From Bacteroides coprosuis DSM 18011 (GTDB taxonomy: Bacteria > Bacteroidota > Bacteroidia > Bacteroidales > Bacteroidaceae): DNA of 64,000 bases. A program made the position numbers and the translations under genes. Positions 19,392-27,243 of this stretch are shown here, one piece after another. The stretch's first letter is position 1; each line of letters opens with the position of its first letter. Where the stretch lies: positions 297,780 to 361,779 of the forward strand of contig CM001167.1 in the NCBI GenBank assembly GCA_000212915.1, read 5' to 3'. The notes under the pieces were generated by a model. It did not search any database. It was given only the letters and a program-made list of their open reading frames with translations, and was not told where the DNA came from.

Positions 19392-21962
19392 TCAATATGT
19401 GTTTTTTATATGATTTATTTTCACTTCAGTATTTTGAATTTCTTTACTTCTTCCTTCCAAGCTCAAGCTTACAATCTTTTTCTCTCCATGTAGCAAGTCA
19501 AAGAAATTATCTGTGAAGCGTACCCCTTGAATAGGAATTTCAATAAATACGTCTTTAGCCAAAGTTTTTGATTTTAAGGTTAATTCAATCCCTTCGGTTG
19601 TTTTCTTTATTTGAGTTGTAACTTTTGCCTCAGGTAATTCTAGATTTTTTGTGACATCGAAAAAGTAGTGATCCTCTACCAATATACCCTTTTTCTGTTT
19701 TAACTTTAAGTTTAGAAATACTTTGTTTTTATCTAAACCAGACAACCACTCTGTCAGATTCTTTGACACTAATTGAGTACTGCTATTTGATTTTACAGAT
19801 AAGTTATGAAAGGAACCTTTTTTCAATTTCTTTCCATGAAAATCGATTATTTCATAATCAAGAACTAAATTTTCATAGTCTCGTAATTCATCTGATAAAA
19901 GATACACATTAACATTCTCTCCTTCTTGAATAGTATTCAATGCCAATGGAGCAAAAGCTCTTTTGGCTTGATAGTGCATAGCCTTCCAATTTCCGTAATA
20001 ATCAATACTCGACCAAGAGACCACAGGCCAACTATCGTTTAATTGCCAGTACAGAGTACCCATACAATAGGGTTTATTTCTTCTATGAGCTTCAAATCCA
20101 TGTTTCATCCCCTGGCCTTGCAATACAAGTCCTACATAAACAAAGTCTTCAAATCGCTCTGGTACATTATAATACCGTTTCATACTGGCTTCTACTAATT
20201 CATTCCCTACAGAACTTTTTTGGTGGCCATTCATTACATCAGATTCTAACTGATAATCTTTAGGCTCCGCAAAAGTGGATATGGTTTTCATTTCAGGAAA
20301 AGATTGAAATCCAAATTCGCTCATAAAGCGAGAAAGCTCGGTATCCAAACTTTCAAAAGGCTTTCTCCCATACCAAATACCCCAGTTATGGCTATCTCCA
20401 TACTTCCAAGATTCTGGCCTACCCCAATTAGCTGAGTAAGGAGAACTATGAACATAAGATCGAAGGGGGTCTAAATCACTCACAACTTCAGGTAGTAGTT
20501 GATTAAATAATATTTCATATCCCTCTTTCATATCACTATAAACAGCAGGAGAGAATCGCTTATCCCAACCCCAATATTTAATACCTTCTAATATTTCATT
20601 ATTTCCACACCAGAGTGCTACAGAGGCATAGTTCCTTAATCTCTTTATATTATACGTCGCTTCTTCCTTTACTTTTTTTAAAAACAGAGAATCGTGAGGA
20701 TACGTTGTACAAGCAAACATAAAATCTTGCCAAATCAAAATACCGTTTTCATCAGCCAATTGATAAAACACATCATTTTCATAAGTTCCACCTCCCCATA
20801 TTCTAATCATATTCATGTTTGCATCTTTAATATCTCTAAATAGATTTTGATATCTATCCACTGAAATATTAGGAAGCAGAGCATCATCAGGAATATAGTT
20901 AGCACCTTTAGCAAACATGGGCTCGCCATTCACTTCAAAGAAAAAAGATCGTCCATTCTGATCCTCTTCGTGAATTAAGCGTATCGTCCTTAAGCCTGTT
21001 CTTACTTGTTTTGTAGCAAAAACATCACCATCAGGATTTGACAAATTTATCCCAAAATCATATAAATTAGGATCACCCCAACCATTTGGCATCCATAATT
21101 CTGGATTCACTATATTTATCGGAATTTGCTTCTTATTAAGTCCTTTTTTGAGATCTAAGTTTTGAATAAGAATCTCTAAGTTAGTACCTATACCATAGAG
21201 TAATTCTAGTCGTACATCCTCCACATCTACGAGACTATTGATCTCTAAGTTTAAATTGAGATCTGCCGATTCTTTTGATATTTCCCTCTGCTCTACGTAC
21301 ATGTCATCTATGCGAGCAATATCATATAATGTCAGACTAATAGGTCGCCAGACTCCAGATGTAACCATGCGTATACCCCAATCCCACCCATAACTATAGG
21401 GCGCTTTACGAGTAAAGACACTTAGTTTTTGATTATGATGATCGTTATCTGCAGGATAGTCAAATCCTCTAGCAGCCCATTGGGGAATAACGTGATTTAT
21501 AGGAGAATGAAAATAAATATAAAGTAAATTCTCTCCTTCTCGCAAAATATTTCTCACCTCTTCTTTATAACCTACAAACATATTATCTGCTTTAAAAAGC
21601 AGTGTTCCATTGAGATAAACATCAGCATAAGTATCTAGTCCTTCCAAAAACAACATAGCGCCGGAATGAGCTAAGTCTTTATCGGTAAGAATAAAAGAGG
21701 TTCGATACTCCCAATCATAATTCTCTACCCATTGAATTTTTTCTTCATTTAAACCCCAGAAAGGATTTGGCAATAAGTTATGATTAATTAAATCTTGATG
21801 TACAGTACCAGGAACTGTTGCTGGTCGCCATTCATTTTTATGAGCTTGGGAGAATTCCCAATTCTGAGAAATATCTATTTGACACATTCTATCCGTATTT
21901 GAAGCCAAAAGACAGGAGGTAACTAAAAAAGAGAATAATAGAGATAAATAATATTTAGTCAT
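19392..21962 (-). CDS. GH2 beta-mannosidase, exported
   Basis: This 856-residue GH2 enzyme is of the beta-mannosidase type, expected to remove the beta-1,4-mannose of the N-glycan core or mannan ends. The N-terminal block WRPATVPGTVHQDLI and the WGLNEEKIQWVENYDWEYR stretch are typical of beta-mannosidases. The acid/base Glu is in WCGNNEILEG and the nucleophile Glu in MSEFGFQSFPE. The N-terminus has a signal with a possible lipobox VTSC at Cys17. A -7 box at 22017-22024 suggests its own promoter. The downstream GH20 gene follows within about 10 bp. Confidence 0.9.
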   Translation of the reverse strand: MTKYYLSLLFSFLVTSCLLASNTDRMCQIDISQNWEFSQAHKNEWRPATVPGTVHQDLINHNLLPNPFWGLNEEKIQWVENYDWEYRTSFILTDKDLAHSGAMLFLEGLDTYADVYLNGTLLFKADNMFVGYKEEVRNILREGENLLYIYFHSPINHVIPQWAARGFDYPADNDHHNQKLSVFTRKAPYSYGWDWGIRMVTSGVWRPISLTLYDIARIDDMYVEQREISKESADLNLNLEINSLVDVEDVRLELLYGIGTNLEILIQNLDLKKGLNKKQIPINIVNPELWMPNGWGDPNLYDFGINLSNPDGDVFATKQVRTGLRTIRLIHEEDQNGRSFFFEVNGEPMFAKGANYIPDDALLPNISVDRYQNLFRDIKDANMNMIRIWGGGTYENDVFYQLADENGILIWQDFMFACTTYPHDSLFLKKVKEEATYNIKRLRNYASVALWCGNNEILEGIKYWGWDKRFSPAVYSDMKEGYEILFNQLLPEVVSDLDPLRSYVHSSPYSANWGRPESWKYGDSHNWGIWYGRKPFESLDTELSRFMSEFGFQSFPEMKTISTFAEPKDYQLESDVMNGHQKSSVGNELVEASMKRYYNVPERFEDFVYVGLVLQGQGMKHGFEAHRRNKPYCMGTLYWQLNDSWPVVSWSSIDYYGNWKAMHYQAKRAFAPLALNTIQEGENVNVYLLSDELRDYENLVLDYEIIDFHGKKLKKGSFHNLSVKSNSSTQLVSKNLTEWLSGLDKNKVFLNLKLKQKKGILVEDHYFFDVTKNLELPEAKVTTQIKKTTEGIELTLKSKTLAKDVFIEIPIQGVRFTDNFFDLLHGEKKIVSLSLEGRSKEIQNTEVKINHIKNTY

Positions 21963-22016
21963 AACTTATTAGGATTCATTTGTTTTCTTAGGCAGAAGAA
22001 TCTACTTACTCTCCAA

Positions 22017-22024
22017 CAAAGATA
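22017..22024 (-). promoter_or_regulatory. Putative -7 box for the GH2-GH20 pair
   Basis: CAAAGATA (TATCTTTG on the minus strand) matches TAnnTTTG about 55 bp upstream of the GH2 start. A TTG occurs 21 nt further upstream instead of the usual 19. Confidence 0.5.
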
Positions 22025-22106
22025 ACAATTAAACCCTATGTATATCAACTATATATACCACTAATTATTGAAGGGATGATTAAATTCAACCCTTGAGTAG
22101 CCATAT

Positions 22107-23219
22107 TTAATTAGAAAAAAACTTGATACAAACGGGCATACTAATATTTATAGAGAAAGGAGTCGGTAATAAACGCCCTGTTTTATAATCAATCTCATAA
22201 AACTCTATGGAGTCTTCATCTCTACAAGCAACTACTAAATATTTACCATTAGGAGTTATGTTTATATTTCTAGGATGCTTTCCTGTAAACTGATACCCTA
22301 TCCTCTCAAGTCCACCTGTTTTAGGGTCAACTCTAAAGATAGCCACACCATCTCCAGCTAGTCTATTTGAAGCATACAAGAATTTGCCATTAGGTGAAAT
22401 TTGAATATCTCCAGAGCCCTGAACTTGTAAACTATCCGCTATAATAGACTGAAACTCATGTAATATTCCATCTTGATATTTATAAGCAACAACCTCACCT
22501 GATAGTTCTGTTATAGTATAAGCCCATTTCTGATTAGGATGGAATACAGTATGACGAGGTCCTGCCCCTGGTTTTAGAGGGAAACAAACATCTGAAAGTC
22601 CCAACCCAACAGAATCAAGATTAAAACGATATATTTTATCTGAACCTAAATCATTTGCAAACAGATAATGATCATCGGGAGAAAGATAGACACAATGTAA
22701 ATGCGATTGTTCTTGTCTTTCTTTAATAGGACCATTACCAAAAAAAGGTATTATCTCTACTAAGTCTACAAGATTATTATTGTCATCTTGTGTAAATACT
22801 GAAATACTACCACTCATATAGTTTGCTGTAACCACCTTATGACTAGAAGGTATTTCCAATACATAACAAGGAGCGGCTCCTTGTGTTAATATAGAATGTT
22901 CTAATTGAAGCTTCCCTTTCTCTTTATCTATTGCCACTTGATGTACAGCATCACGCATCATATCATTACTTTCTGTTACTATATACATTTTATCTTGGGT
23001 AGAAGAGATTGTTAAATAAGAAGGATTTTCCACCTCAAGGGTATCTACAAAGAGAGATTCTCCCGTTTCCGTATTTAGTTTCAATAGATAAACTCCCTCA
23101 CTCTCTTTCTGTGTATATGTTCCTACAGCCATATACACATCATAATTCTTATCTTTGTGCTTCATGCAAGAGCTAAATATTCCCAGTACTGATATAAGTA
23201 TGAATAATTTCTGAATCAT
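22107..23219 (-). CDS. Lactonase-family seven-bladed propeller lipoprotein
   Basis: This 370-residue protein has the lactonase / YbhE-type 6-phosphogluconolactonase fold family pattern (VGTYTQKESEGVYLLKLNTETG, HCVYLSPDDHYLFANDLGSDKIYRF, GAGPRHTVFHPNQKWAYTITELSGEV). A lipobox (GIFSSC, Cys18) places it in the cell envelope, so a role in cytosolic pentose phosphate metabolism is unlikely. It lies 19 bp after the YfcC-type carrier gene and upstream of the glycosidases, suggesting work on a sugar lactone or simply ligand binding. The substrate is unknown. Confidence 0.8.
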   Translation of the reverse strand: MIQKLFILISVLGIFSSCMKHKDKNYDVYMAVGTYTQKESEGVYLLKLNTETGESLFVDTLEVENPSYLTISSTQDKMYIVTESNDMMRDAVHQVAIDKEKGKLQLEHSILTQGAAPCYVLEIPSSHKVVTANYMSGSISVFTQDDNNNLVDLVEIIPFFGNGPIKERQEQSHLHCVYLSPDDHYLFANDLGSDKIYRFNLDSVGLGLSDVCFPLKPGAGPRHTVFHPNQKWAYTITELSGEVVAYKYQDGILHEFQSIIADSLQVQGSGDIQISPNGKFLYASNRLAGDGVAIFRVDPKTGGLERIGYQFTGKHPRNINITPNGKYLVVACRDEDSIEFYEIDYKTGRLLPTPFSINISMPVCIKFFSN

Positions 23220-23238
23220 ATTAAAATTTTAAATATCC

Positions 23239-24834
23239 CTAAAACCCATTTAAGGATATAGTGACAGTAGGAATCAATAATAAGAATCCTACAAGGATAA
23301 AAAACAATAGGTATTTAAAAAACCATTTCAGCCAGACTCCATAAGGAATCTTCGCTATACCCAATACACCTAGCAATACGGCTGACGTGGGTGCAACCAT
23401 ATTTGTAAACCCATCACCAAACTGAAATGCCACAACTGTCGCTTGTCTTGAAATCCCTATTACATCTGAGAATGGAGCCATAATAGGCATAGTCAATGCG
23501 GCCTTAGCTGTTCCAGAAGGGATAATTAGGTTTATTAGGGATTGTATAATATACATTATAGTCAGAGAGAATACTTTACTTGTTTCTCCAAGTAATGAAG
23601 CTAAGCCATGTAATATCGGATCAATGATAGAGCCATCTTCTAATATTTGAATAATACCCCCTGCTAGGCCAACTACAATCGCTGCAGACAGCATATCTTT
23701 TGCTCCATCTTGAAAATGCTTTATCAAACTATCTGTTTTTAACCCATCTGCAAATCCAGCCATAACACCCATTGCTAAAAATATACCCGAAATCTCGGGT
23801 AGATACCAGCCATGTGCCATTACTCCTACAATAAGGAATATAATGGTAAACGCTAAGATGGTTAATATAAAAAAATGATTCGATTTTCTCAAACCTACAA
23901 ACCCTAGTAAAGCATATAAAACTGTTAAGACTGGTGTGACTAGCAATGTAGAGCTTTTACCCCCTAATTCAAAAGTACTATAAGGATATTGAATGGAGAA
24001 TAAAACCAAAGCTATGAGTATTAAACCATAAACAACTTTTGAAGAACGAGTTGTCTTATACTCAAGAGCTATATCTTCGCTATCTTCTTTACTCCTCCAG
24101 TAACTATCTATTTCGTACATAGGAGAAGCTTTGGGATTCTTTTTTATTTTAGCAGCATAACGCAACACAAAAAAGATGATTAAAGTAGTTAGTACCACCC
24201 AGCAAAAAAGTCGATATTCTATCCCTGAAAATAAAGGTAGATCAGAAAACCCCTGTGCAATACCCACAGTAAAGGGATTGAGCATTGCTCCTGAAAAACC
24301 AATATGAGCTGCCACATAAACCATACATACTCCTACAATAGAATCATACCCCATGCGAATAGCTAGCGGCATCACTAAAATAGTAAAAGCTATAGTTTCT
24401 TCCGACATTCCAAAGACTGCTCCAAAAAGACTAAAGAGAAGCATTACAGACACAATGATGAGATTATTGACACCAATCCGTTGCATCCATTTATGTTTTT
24501 CAAACTTTTGAGTATAGTTTAAAAATGAAAAAATACCAATATCAATAGACCGAGTTACATTCATTACCTGAAAAGCTCCTCCCATGATTAAAAGAAATGC
24601 AATAATTCCAGCCTGCCTTTCAAAACCCACAAGTAGAGAACTAAAGACCTGCCAAGTTTGGGGAGATTGTTCTACTAAGTGAAAAGAGTTCTCAACTATT
24701 ACAGTTTTTTCTACACCATTTACTAGTATTTGTTCTCGATCATATTCTCCGGCAGGAATAACCCAAGATAATACAGCACATAATAATATTGCTACAGAAA
24801 TAATTGTGTAAGCGTGTGGTATTCGTTTTGTCAT
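23239..24834 (-). CDS. YfcC family membrane carrier
   Basis: This 531-residue polytopic inner-membrane protein has about a dozen hydrophobic segments. The opening RIPHAYTIISVAILLCAVLSWVIPAGEYDR is the signature of the YfcC / DcuC-related carriers, often annotated as C4-dicarboxylate or basic amino acid transporters. The C-terminal NLIIPSGTAKAALTMPIMAPFSDVIG stretch with polar residues in a broken helix fits an ion-transporter-like re-entrant loop. It is the first gene of a leftward run with the lactonase, beta-mannosidase and hexosaminidase. The substrate cannot be read from the sequence; a sugar acid would fit the lactonase neighbour but is only a guess. Confidence 0.85.
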   Translation of the reverse strand: MTKRIPHAYTIISVAILLCAVLSWVIPAGEYDREQILVNGVEKTVIVENSFHLVEQSPQTWQVFSSLLVGFERQAGIIAFLLIMGGAFQVMNVTRSIDIGIFSFLNYTQKFEKHKWMQRIGVNNLIIVSVMLLFSLFGAVFGMSEETIAFTILVMPLAIRMGYDSIVGVCMVYVAAHIGFSGAMLNPFTVGIAQGFSDLPLFSGIEYRLFCWVVLTTLIIFFVLRYAAKIKKNPKASPMYEIDSYWRSKEDSEDIALEYKTTRSSKVVYGLILIALVLFSIQYPYSTFELGGKSSTLLVTPVLTVLYALLGFVGLRKSNHFFILTILAFTIIFLIVGVMAHGWYLPEISGIFLAMGVMAGFADGLKTDSLIKHFQDGAKDMLSAAIVVGLAGGIIQILEDGSIIDPILHGLASLLGETSKVFSLTIMYIIQSLINLIIPSGTAKAALTMPIMAPFSDVIGISRQATVVAFQFGDGFTNMVAPTSAVLLGVLGIAKIPYGVWLKWFFKYLLFFILVGFLLLIPTVTISLNGF

Positions 24835-24855
24835 GTCATCAGTTTAGTTATAACA

Positions 24856-24863
24856 CAAAGTTA
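24856..24863 (-). promoter_or_regulatory. Putative -7 box for the YfcC-lactonase genes
   Basis: CAAAGTTA (TAACTTTG on the minus strand) matches TAnnTTTG 22 bp upstream of the ATG. The nearest TTG is 16 nt further upstream, shorter than the usual spacing. Confidence 0.5.
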
Positions 24864-24970
24864 TGTAATATAAATGTAACAAGGAGAATCAAGTATGCGT
24901 TCTAAAAATTAAATATAGCATTAAAAGCAAATTTATATGTTGTATAACATGTTATATTCAAAAGAAGTCG

Positions 24971-24978
24971 TATCTTTG
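24971..24978 (+). promoter_or_regulatory. Putative -7 box for the small 47-codon gene
   Basis: TATCTTTG matches TAnnTTTG exactly, 59 bp upstream of the small ORF. The -33 position reads ATG rather than TTG, so the match is partial. Confidence 0.55.
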
Positions 24979-25036
24979 CAGTGATAATTAAAAGAAATAA
25001 AAAAAACCGATCTTCAAAACGTGAGGATCACAAAAG

Positions 25037-25180
25037 ATGAACAAGATGAAAAAGAACGAAAATGAAATTATGATGTTGCAGTACCGTATCAAAAGATACC
25101 AAGCAATGGGAAATGGAATCATGAGCCAAAGATTAAATGGCCAATTACAAAAGTTACTTTCCAAAAAAGTAACTCTTTAA
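25037..25180 (+). CDS. Small basic protein of 47 residues (hypothetical)
   Basis: A short reading frame starts MNKMKKNENEIMMLQYRIKR and ends QLQKLLSKKVTL. It is Met- and Lys-rich and probably helical. I do not recognise a family. It is supported by context: a -7 box at 24971-24978 on the same strand, a hairpin at 25009-25029 just before the ATG, and a strand-biased terminator at 25211-25241, so it forms a complete transcription unit in an otherwise empty 0.6-kb gap between divergent features. The hairpin arm (GAGGATC) overlaps the only purine-rich stretch before the ATG and could limit translation. The unit could alternatively be a small RNA whose ORF is incidental. Confidence 0.55.
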   Translation: MNKMKKNENEIMMLQYRIKRYQAMGNGIMSQRLNGQLQKLLSKKVTL

Positions 25181-25210
25181 TTAGAAAAAAGATTTATTTA
25201 GATATATAGA

Positions 25211-25241
25211 AAGAGGGTTTGCTACTTAAGCAAGCCCTCTT
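25211..25241 (+). terminator. Terminator of the small-gene transcript
   Basis: A 13-bp stem (AAGAGGGTTTGCT / AGCAAGCCCTCTT) has one pair that is U·G on the plus strand but A/C on the minus strand, and is followed by TTTATTTT. It therefore serves rightward transcription. Confidence 0.85.
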
Positions 25242-25313
25242 TTATTTTGGTACAAACTCCTTAGCAGAATGAAGGGAATAGAAGATTCTAATCAAGTTGC
25301 ATTAACTACATAA

Positions 25314-25364
25314 CACCGACATGAGGATACTTTGACACCGACATGTCATCCTCATGTCGGCGTC
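25314..25364. repeat. Repeated CACCGACATG motif with hairpin
   Basis: CACCGACATG occurs at 25314-25323 and 25336-25345, and a near-complement CATGTCGGCG lies at 25353-25362. The last two form a 12-bp hairpin (GACACCGACATG / CATGTCGGCGTC, loop 7 nt). The stretch GACACCGACATGTCATC (25334-25350) recurs exactly at 49701-49717 beside the second IS copy. Confidence 0.6.
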
Positions 25365-25419
25365 AAAAGAGTTCTATGATTCCTCTTAAAACACTATTTA
25401 AACCTCAATCAGGCACAAA

Positions 25420-25440
25420 AAAAGCCTATCTAAAACAAAT
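25420..25440 (-). terminator. Left half of a terminator split by IS copy 1
   Basis: The arm AAAAGCCTATCTAA (25420-25433) plus loop bases pairs with the arm TTAGACAGGCTTTT at 27206-27219 on the other side of the IS. The odd pair is U·G only on the minus strand, so the intact hairpin terminated the leftward MFS-to-transglutaminase operon. Bases 25433-25440 (AAACAAAT) are the target duplication. Confidence 0.85.
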
Positions 25441-25488
25441 GAGGGCACTGAAAAAGTCTCCGTTTTAGATGGGTACTAACAAAAGAAT

Positions 25489-25526
25489 AATCTGGTAAAA
25501 GAAAATATACTTTCTTTTGCCAGATT
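25489..25526. terminator. Internal hairpin near the left end of IS copy 1
   Basis: A 16-bp stem (AATCTGGTAAAAGAAA / TTTCTTTTGCCAGATT) has one U·G pair on the plus strand and is followed on the plus strand by TTCTTTTAAAA. It lies downstream of the transposase stop and may end its mRNA or stop rightward transcription entering from outside. The same hairpin is at 49835-49872 in copy 2. Confidence 0.65.
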
Positions 25527-25628
25527 TTCTTTTAAAAGCTCACGGATTGTTTTTGGAACACAAAACAGTCTTTTATTTAGGCTATAATAGGTTCTATTTA
25601 CGATAAAAAAGCACTACTCCTTAGTAAA

Positions 25629-27080
25629 TCACATATTCAATTTGAGTATTCGCTTTAAATTCACAACGAAAATAGCCATCGCTCCTTGCATTTGCATATT
25701 TTTAATGCCATAGGAAGAGGCTCTGCCATATCCGTGTACATTTTTCAGTTCACTATTCTTAGCTTCAACTTTATATCTGTGTTTTGACTTCTCTCTAAAG
25801 TAATCTGATTCCTGAAAAGTCATTTGATCTCTGTGCTCATCAGATTTAATGGTTACAGCATAAGTTTTAGACTTTGCCCCAGGCTTATAACAACCATCTT
25901 TAAGAGCACAAGTTTTACATTTTTCAATATCAAAAAGGTATGTATAAGTTTGATTTTTACCACTGTTCTTTTTCCCTTGACGTGCTTTTCTAATAGCTAA
26001 GTGACCAGCTGGGCATACGAACATTCCTGCATCCTTATTGTAGTCAAACTTATCTTCTTGCTTCCTATGACCTTGAGTAATCCCTGGATTCAATTTGGCA
26101 ACAACTTTTATACCTTGTTCATTTGCTAATTTTAAATTTTCCTTTCCTGAATATGCGGTATCACCAATAATTGTGTTGACTTGAATTCCATTTTGCTTGC
26201 TTATCTTTAATAATTCTGGAAGCTGGGGACCATCTCCCTTTTCTGCTGAGGTGATGGTTGCTGCCGTAATAATTCGTTCTTCTGTTATAGCTATATGAGT
26301 TTTGAATCCAAAGAATGAGGAGTCAGAACTTTTATGACCTGTCCGTGCATCAGTATCTTTAGATAACGTATAATGATCTTTTGTGTCTTCAATTGCTTCT
26401 TTTAATAGATTGAGCTTCTCCTTAACCTTGGGCAATGAGCTCAATGCAAGATCTGATCCTATTTCCTTTTCAAGCTTATCACAATAATCAAGTTCACTTG
26501 ATAAATCATTGTTTTCATTCTTTGGGGGTAAACTTCCTTGCTTTACTTGATTTACGGAATAAACGACCTTACGAACTTGTTTAGCTCGTTCTTTAAGAAC
26601 ATCTATTGGTGAGATTGGATTGGAGCGGGAAAGTGTATGGGTAGCGTCTACAATAATGGACTTAGATTGAATAATACCTTTTTCAATAGCTATGGAAACA
26701 GTCTTGCTTATCAATAAATTGAGTAGGTCTGTATCTTTTAAACGAAGCTTCCTAAATTTAGTAAGCGAGCTGGGATTGATAACTTCATCCTCTGGAGTCA
26801 TTTCTAGAAAGTATTTAAAGGACATATCATAACCAGAGCGTTCTACTACATCGACATCAGAGATATTATAGATAGTTTTGAGTAGTAAGTATTTGAACAT
26901 ACGGATGGGACTTTCCGCATTTCTACCATTATTATGGCAATACTTTTCGACTAGCTCATCATATACAAAAGTAAAATCGATTAGCTCATTTATTTTACGA
27001 AGTAAATTGTCTTTAGGAATTACTAAATCGTACAAATCTGAATATGAGCTTAGCTGAAGTTTTTGTTGTTGTACTAACAT
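25629..27080 (-). CDS. IS1182-family transposase (copy 1)
   Basis: This 483-residue DDE transposase has the IS1182 layout: an N-terminal DUF772-type domain (SPIRMFKYLLLKTIYNISD), then the catalytic Asp in SIIVDATH (Asp145), the second Asp in TIIGDTAY (Asp307), and the Glu in YKVEAKNSELKNVHGYGRA (Glu439 or Glu444). A cysteine cluster (CPAGH, CKTC, DGCYKPG) lies between the second Asp and the Glu, as in related transposases. The reading frame is intact and identical to copy 2, so the element is probably active. Translation starts 118 bp inside the right end, after an inward-facing terminator. Confidence 0.93.
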   Translation of the reverse strand: MLVQQQKLQLSSYSDLYDLVIPKDNLLRKINELIDFTFVYDELVEKYCHNNGRNAESPIRMFKYLLLKTIYNISDVDVVERSGYDMSFKYFLEMTPEDEVINPSSLTKFRKLRLKDTDLLNLLISKTVSIAIEKGIIQSKSIIVDATHTLSRSNPISPIDVLKERAKQVRKVVYSVNQVKQGSLPPKNENNDLSSELDYCDKLEKEIGSDLALSSLPKVKEKLNLLKEAIEDTKDHYTLSKDTDARTGHKSSDSSFFGFKTHIAITEERIITAATITSAEKGDGPQLPELLKISKQNGIQVNTIIGDTAYSGKENLKLANEQGIKVVAKLNPGITQGHRKQEDKFDYNKDAGMFVCPAGHLAIRKARQGKKNSGKNQTYTYLFDIEKCKTCALKDGCYKPGAKSKTYAVTIKSDEHRDQMTFQESDYFREKSKHRYKVEAKNSELKNVHGYGRASSYGIKNMQMQGAMAIFVVNLKRILKLNM

Positions 27081-27111
27081 ATAAGTGCTTGAATATTACA
27101 CTTAAAGATAC

Positions 27112-27162
27112 AAAAAAACAGCAGATAACTGGTAATCAAACCAATGTATTTGCTGCTTTTTT
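27112..27162 (-). terminator. Inward-facing terminator at the right end of IS copy 1
   Basis: Read on the minus strand (entering the element toward the transposase), AAAAAAGCAGCAAATA pairs with TATCTGCTGTTTTTTT over 15 of 16 positions (one G·U, one A/C mismatch), with a 19-nt loop and a terminal U-tract. It would stop read-through from the host operon before the transposase start at 27080. The same sequence is at 51458-51508 in copy 2. Confidence 0.7.
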
Positions 27163-27198
27163 AAAGAATTAATTCATAAGGACTTTTTCAGTGCCCTC

Positions 27199-27219
27199 AA
27201 ACAAATTAGACAGGCTTTT
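27199..27219 (-). terminator. Right half of the terminator split by IS copy 1
   Basis: Bases 27199-27206 repeat AAACAAAT, and 27206-27219 (TTAGACAGGCTTTT) is the second arm of the hairpin whose first arm lies at 25420-25433. It begins 25 bp beyond the stop of the transglutaminase-like gene. Confidence 0.85.
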
Positions 27220-27243
27220 ATGCTCATTTATATATTTTAAATT

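Larger units (their letters stand above)
25441..27198 (-). mobile_element. IS1182-family insertion sequence, copy 1
   Basis: The element is 1758 bp, bounded by perfect 18-bp terminal inverted repeats (GAGGGCACTGAAAAAGTC at 25441-25458; complement at 27181-27198). It is flanked by the 8-bp direct repeat AAACAAAT (25433-25440 and 27199-27206). It carries one transposase gene. Copy 2 at 49787-51544 has the same length, the same orientation and the same transposase; all feature offsets are exactly 24,346 bp. It is inserted in the loop of a terminator hairpin. Confidence 0.95.
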
